64,000 bases of DNA from Bacillus sp. FSL K6-3431 (GTDB taxonomy: Bacteria > Bacillota > Bacilli > Bacillales > Bacillaceae_C): assembly GCF_038002605.1 (NCBI RefSeq), contig NZ_JBBOCT010000001.1, forward strand, positions 3,844,001 to 3,908,000. Direction: 5' to 3'. The notes under the pieces were generated by a model. That model had not been told where the DNA came from, did not search any database, and worked only from the letters and a program-made list of their open reading frames with translations. Positions 60,873-64,000 of the stretch are shown piece after piece (within the stretch, counting starts at the first letter, position 1; each line of letters opens with the position of its first letter). Both the position numbers and the translations under genes were made by a program.

Positions 60873-61871
60873 ATGAGAGCAATGGTTATTGATAGCTATG
60901 GGAAAGTTCCAATGCGTTTGGCAGAAATGCCCACACCTGAAATTGGTGAATATGAGGTACTCGCAGAAATTCATGCAGCTAGTATTAATCCTGTTGATTT
61001 TAAGATACGCGATGGGAAAGTGAAATTGTTAGTTAAATATAAAATGCCTCTTATCTTAGGGAATGACTTTTCTGGTGTCGTTGCAAAGGTTGGCGCAAAA
61101 GTGACTCGTTTTAAAGTTGGTGACGAAATATATGCACGTCCACGTAAGAGTAAAATCGGTACTTTTGCCGAATTTATCGCTATTCACGAAGATGACATCG
61201 CCTTAAAGCCTAAAAATTTGAGCTTTGAAGAAGCAGCATCGATCCCACTGGTTGGGTTAACCACCTATCAAGCCCTAACAGACATTTTGCAATTACAAAA
61301 GGGACAAAAGATTTTAATTCAAGCTGGGGCTGGTGGTGTCGGTACCTTTGCTATTCAACTGGCAAAACTAATGGGTGCCACTGTTGCAACGACTGCCAGT
61401 GAAGCTGGTGCGAATTTAGTAAAATCTCTTGGTGCAGATGAAATTATAAATTACAAGAAAGAAAAATTTGAAGAGATACTGAAAAACTATGATGCCGTAT
61501 TTGATACACTTGGGGGCGAGATACTCGAAAAATCATTTGAAGTGATAAAAAGCGGAGGAAAAATTGTTTCCGTTTCCGGATTACCGAATGCTCGTTTTGG
61601 TAAAGAATATGGTTCCGGATTTTTTAAAACGTTGTTGTTTTCAGCTGCAAGTCATAAACTTACTGCGCTTGAAAAAAAGCATAATGTTCAATATACGTTT
61701 TTGTTTATGAAGCCAAGTGGAGAGCAATTACGAATAATCGCAAATTTTATTGAGACTGGTAAAATCAAACCTATAATTGATAGAGTTTTCCCTTTTGAAA
61801 ATACTCAAAAAGCGATGGAATATGCAGAGTCTGGTAGGGCTAAAGGTAAAATAATATTAAAAATCAAATAG
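60873..61871 (+). CDS. NADP-dependent zinc-free oxidoreductase (quinone reductase-like)
   Basis: 332 residues, medium-chain dehydrogenase. GroES-like N-terminal domain (IHAASINPVDFKIRDG, LGNDFSGVVAKVG) and Rossmann domain with ILIQAGAGGVGTFAIQLAK. The zinc ligands of alcohol dehydrogenase are missing. Ends VFPFENTQKAMEYAESGRAKGKIIL, the usual C-terminus. TTGGAGG precedes the ATG. It forms an operon with the ArsR-family gene. It is distinct in sequence from the similar gene at 45010. Confidence 0.9.
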   Translation: MRAMVIDSYGKVPMRLAEMPTPEIGEYEVLAEIHAASINPVDFKIRDGKVKLLVKYKMPLILGNDFSGVVAKVGAKVTRFKVGDEIYARPRKSKIGTFAEFIAIHEDDIALKPKNLSFEEAASIPLVGLTTYQALTDILQLQKGQKILIQAGAGGVGTFAIQLAKLMGATVATTASEAGANLVKSLGADEIINYKKEKFEEILKNYDAVFDTLGGEILEKSFEVIKSGGKIVSVSGLPNARFGKEYGSGFFKTLLFSAASHKLTALEKKHNVQYTFLFMKPSGEQLRIIANFIETGKIKPIIDRVFPFENTQKAMEYAESGRAKGKIILKIK

Positions 61872-61903
61872 TTATGAAACGAAGCAAAAAAATGTGCTGA
61901 ATA

Positions 61904-62702
61904 TGTTGAATGACAATAAAGTTGCTTAATTACAAATAAAGTCCTTTAATTTACAATAAAGTTGTTTAAAAACTTCGATTCGCTTATTCCATTAAATTCC
62001 ATATCGTTGAGTGCACATCCATGTGATTTTTTCAAAGATGGAATTAGAGTGAGAAGAATTGACCATAAGTAGTTGGAGGAATGATTGAAGTATGTTAACA
62101 AGAGAAGATATCTTTAAGCATGTCGAAGAGAAATACGGTACATTGCCGGATTATCAGTGGGGAAAGTTTCCCAACTATGCTGTTTTAAGACACGCATCCA
62201 GCGGAAAATGGTATGGTCTTGTAATGAATGTCTCTCCAGAGAAATTAGGATTAGACGGAAAAGAAGAAATAGATATTCTGAATCTAAAATCACCTCCCGA
62301 ATTAAATGGTAGTTTAATAAACCGACGAGATATTTTACCCGCTTATCATATGAATAAAGAACATTGGATCTCTATTATCTTAGAACGTGCCGATTCAAAA
62401 AGAGATATTGATGACTTAATTAAAACGAGCTTTGATTTAACCAAGTAATAATAAAGAATGTTCCTGCTAATTGGGCCTAATCGTTGAAAAACTAACTAAG
62501 ATACACTGGTGCTTTGTTCCGTAAAAGAGCGCGATTGTGGAGGGAAAACTTTAGATTTAAACGACTTTATTGTTATATTTTTAAGTACAGTTAAGTATCC
62601 ACATCTAAAATTAAACAACTATATTTTAACCCCGCCTTAAAATAAAATAGGGTTATGTTTGTTTATGGCTTTAAAATTAAATAACTTTATTGTAAATTTA
62701 CA
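61904..62702. mobile_element. Miniature Tn7-like element carrying a YjbR gene
   Basis: Left end TGTTGAATGACAATAAAG, right end (inverted) TGTAAATTTACAATAAAG: each begins TGT and reaches the ACAATAAAG core at the same distance as in Tn7 (TGTGGGCGGACAATAAAG). Repeats of the core follow at 61931 and 61952 on the left; inverted copies are at 62565-62574, 62619-62628 (degenerate) and 62685-62694 on the right. Both sides are flanked by GAATA (61899-61903 and 62703-62707), a perfect 5-bp target duplication as Tn7-family elements make. There is no transposase inside, so it is non-autonomous; the only cargo is the YjbR gene. Confidence 0.85.
62092..62448 (+). CDS. MmcQ/YjbR-family protein (cargo of the Tn7-like element)
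   Basis: 118 residues. The family pattern is clear: LPDYQWGKFPNYAVLRHASSGKWYGLVMNV, LNLKSPPELNGSLI and ILPAYHMNKEHWISIIL. YjbR proteins have a fold like the T4 MotA C-terminal domain and may bind DNA; no function is established. Some are regulators or toxin-linked. TGGAGGAATG precedes the ATG. It is the sole gene between the ends of the miniature Tn7-like element. Confidence 0.88.
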   Translation: MLTREDIFKHVEEKYGTLPDYQWGKFPNYAVLRHASSGKWYGLVMNVSPEKLGLDGKEEIDILNLKSPPELNGSLINRRDILPAYHMNKEHWISIILERADSKRDIDDLIKTSFDLTK

Positions 62703-62973
62703 GAATAATGTTCCTTGAAAAAATCATTTAGTAGAACAAGAAAATCCATTTTAATCTATCTTTTTTAACATGGAGTTTTTATTAAAGGTGATATAGAGGT
62801 TAGTTATTCAATTAACGGGCGCGATTGTTGAGCAACACAGTTAGAAAATGATCAAACTTTTTTATAAAACCGAGACTTAAATATGCAAGAGAAGAATCTA
62901 TTTTGACCAAACTTTCTTTCAAAATGGATTCTTCTTATTTACCGTAAAATATGGGTTTGTGGGGTATTTTTGA
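62449..62973. other. Intergenic stretch: Tn7-like right end, GGGC repeat and hairpin
   Basis: No gene. It holds the right-end binding-site repeats (62565-62694), a GGGC-type repeat (62802-62840) and a strong hairpin at 62897-62937 (GAAGAATCTATTTTG with CAAAATGGATTCTTC). Confidence 0.6.
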
Positions 62974-63246
62974 TTAAACTTTATTACAGATGAAGCGTTA
63001 AAAACATTTGAGATCAAACGATCGTTGAGCATGAAGGGAAATCCCTATGATAACGCCGTGGCTGAAGCAACATTTAAATTGTTTAAGACTGAATTTACAC
63101 AAGATATGCACTTTGAAAATCTTGAACGACTGGCTCTTGAACTTAGTGACTATGTTCACTGGTTTAATAACATTCGTACTCATAGTTCACTAGATTACTT
63201 GAGCCCCGTAAAATATAAACTTGATACCCTTAAGAAAAGTGTCTAG
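62974..63246 (+). pseudogene. IS3-family transposase (OrfB), C-terminal remnant
   Basis: The frame reads TDEALKTFEIKRSLSMKGNP, YDNAVAEATFKLFKTEF ... YVHWFNNIRTHSSLDYLSPV. This is the end of an IS3-type DDE integrase: SMSxKGxPxDNA, the catalytic Glu (here AEATF), and the WFNNxRxHSSLxYxSPxxY tail. The rest of the transposase and the left end are missing, so it is inactive. Confidence 0.88.
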
Positions 63247-63444
63247 TTTAGTGTTGACATACCAAACTCGTCCTATTTATAGTATAAGTTAAAAGGGTTA
63301 TTTATTGGCAAAAGTGTCCAATTTTAGCTGGCGATTACTGTCCAATCTAGTCTAGCGTTTACAAAAACTTATATTATTATTGTTCGACGTACTGATAATA
63401 TGAAATATCATATAGAATATGTAGTAATGATAAAGGAGAGTATA

Positions 63445-64000
63445 ATGTACACTATTGGACAAGTAGCTAAATTTTTAGGTGTATCTAGAGATACCTTAAA
63501 ATTTTATGAAGAAAAGGAATTAGTAAAGCCTAAGCAAAACATTGAGAATGGGTATAGAAAATATAATCATTTTGATATATATGATATAACAACAGTAAAT
63601 TTCTATAGAGAAATTGATATTGAAATTAAAAAAATCCAGGAATTAAGAAAAAGTAAAAGTATAGAGGGAATAAAATCATTAATAGAAGAGAAAGAACAAG
63701 ATGTTTTAGAGGAAATAGAATATAAAAAGCTTCTTTTAAAAAAGCTTCAGATAGTAAAAGAAGATTGCGCGAAAATTAAACAATTCTTAGGAGAATACAC
63801 AGTAAAAGAAATGAAGCCTTTAGAAATAAAAGGAGAAATAGAGCATTTCACTGCGTATGATGAATATGAATCTCTAAAAAAGAACACAGACAGCTTAAAA
63901 AAAGCAGTTACTCTAACATCTTTAAGAAGAGTCATAAGTTTCAATGAAGAAGGTATTATAGAAGATAAGTTTATAATTGTAAGAAAAGTAGAAGACTTTG
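63445..64000 (+). CDS. MerR-family regulator (runs off window end)
   Basis: 185 residues visible, no stop before the window end. The N-terminal MerR helix-turn-helix is complete (MYTIGQVAKFLGVSRDTLKF, YEEKELVKP, GYRKYNHFDIYDI), followed by a long dimerisation helix (IKKIQELRKSKSIEGI ... EEIEYKKLLLKKLQIV) and the beginning of an effector-binding domain, as in BltR/TipA-like drug sensors. AAAGGAGAG precedes the ATG. Very AT-rich and beside an IS remnant, so probably acquired. Confidence 0.88.
   Translation, partial: MYTIGQVAKFLGVSRDTLKFYEEKELVKPKQNIENGYRKYNHFDIYDITTVNFYREIDIEIKKIQELRKSKSIEGIKSLIEEKEQDVLEEIEYKKLLLKKLQIVKEDCAKIKQFLGEYTVKEMKPLEIKGEIEHFTAYDEYESLKKNTDSLKKAVTLTSLRRVISFNEEGIIEDKFIIVRKVEDF

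Noticed and set aside
1..64000. CRISPR arrays, rRNA and tRNA genes
   Set aside because: The repeats seen are dispersed or palindromic and not regularly spaced with spacers. No tRNA cloverleaf or rRNA signature was recognised by reading; a covariance search would be the decisive test.

Overview
The window is chromosomal DNA from a low-GC, endospore-forming member of the Bacillaceae/Planococcaceae. Two tandem sspH-type spore protein genes, Gram-positive lipoproteins, strong Shine-Dalgarno sites with several TTG starts, a preQ1-I riboswitch, a glmS ribozyme and BlaI/BlaR1 control of a penicillinase all point that way. The genus cannot be fixed from sequence alone. No rRNA, tRNA or CRISPR array was seen.

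Layout. 0-12 kb is mostly single genes: lipoproteins, an MFS pump, pyrrolidone-carboxylate peptidase beside a DUF979 stump, glutaminase, an Uma2 nuclease, a fused acyl-CoA thioesterase, a LysR regulator and a DUF4145 protein. 12.4-20.3 kb is a LacI-controlled sugar ABC operon (sugar isomerase-like protein, binding protein, two permeases, M81 peptidase, NagB-like protein). 20.6-25.5 kb is scarred accessory DNA: sspH pair, a GC-rich hairpin repeat, a chimeric scar, a type I toxin-antitoxin candidate, an M20 amidohydrolase, a broken VWA lipoprotein and a phage replication gene with a truncated copy. 25.5-41 kb holds a preQ1-controlled transporter, SDR and ThuA genes, a glycosyltransferase-51 gene, the bla system, a short MutS2, a phospholipase A2-like protein, CcdA and many dispersed repeats. 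41-46 kb holds a LysR/MetX-like pair, a small kinase and a truncated sensor kinase copy. 46.2-56.7 kb is a second sugar ABC operon run by a YesM/YesN-type two-component system (binding protein, TIM barrel, two permeases, FAD oxidoreductase, exported DUF4127, SIS isomerase). 56.9-64 kb has ferritin, glmS with its ribozyme, ArsR plus oxidoreductase, a YjbR gene inside a miniature Tn7-like element, an IS3 remnant and a MerR gene cut by the window end.

The most notable object is the 799-bp element at 61904-62702. It has TGT...ACA ends, Tn7-type TnsB-site repeats pointing inward from both ends, and a perfect 5-bp target duplication (GAATA); it carries only a YjbR/MmcQ gene. Next come a glmS ribozyme whose P1 loop holds about 200 extra nucleotides between 9-bp direct repeats, a holin-like type I toxin with an overlapping antisense RNA, two ATPase-less carbohydrate ABC operons built from poorly characterised enzymes, and a thioesterase fused in frame to a second ORF that keeps its own ribosome binding site.

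How the genes may work together (inference): both ABC operons lack an ATPase and would need a shared MsmX-type ATPase encoded elsewhere. With the NagB-like and SIS proteins and nearby glmS they suggest scavenging of amino sugars or sugar conjugates. A recurring theme is partial duplication followed by decay: at least five truncated gene copies lie within the window.
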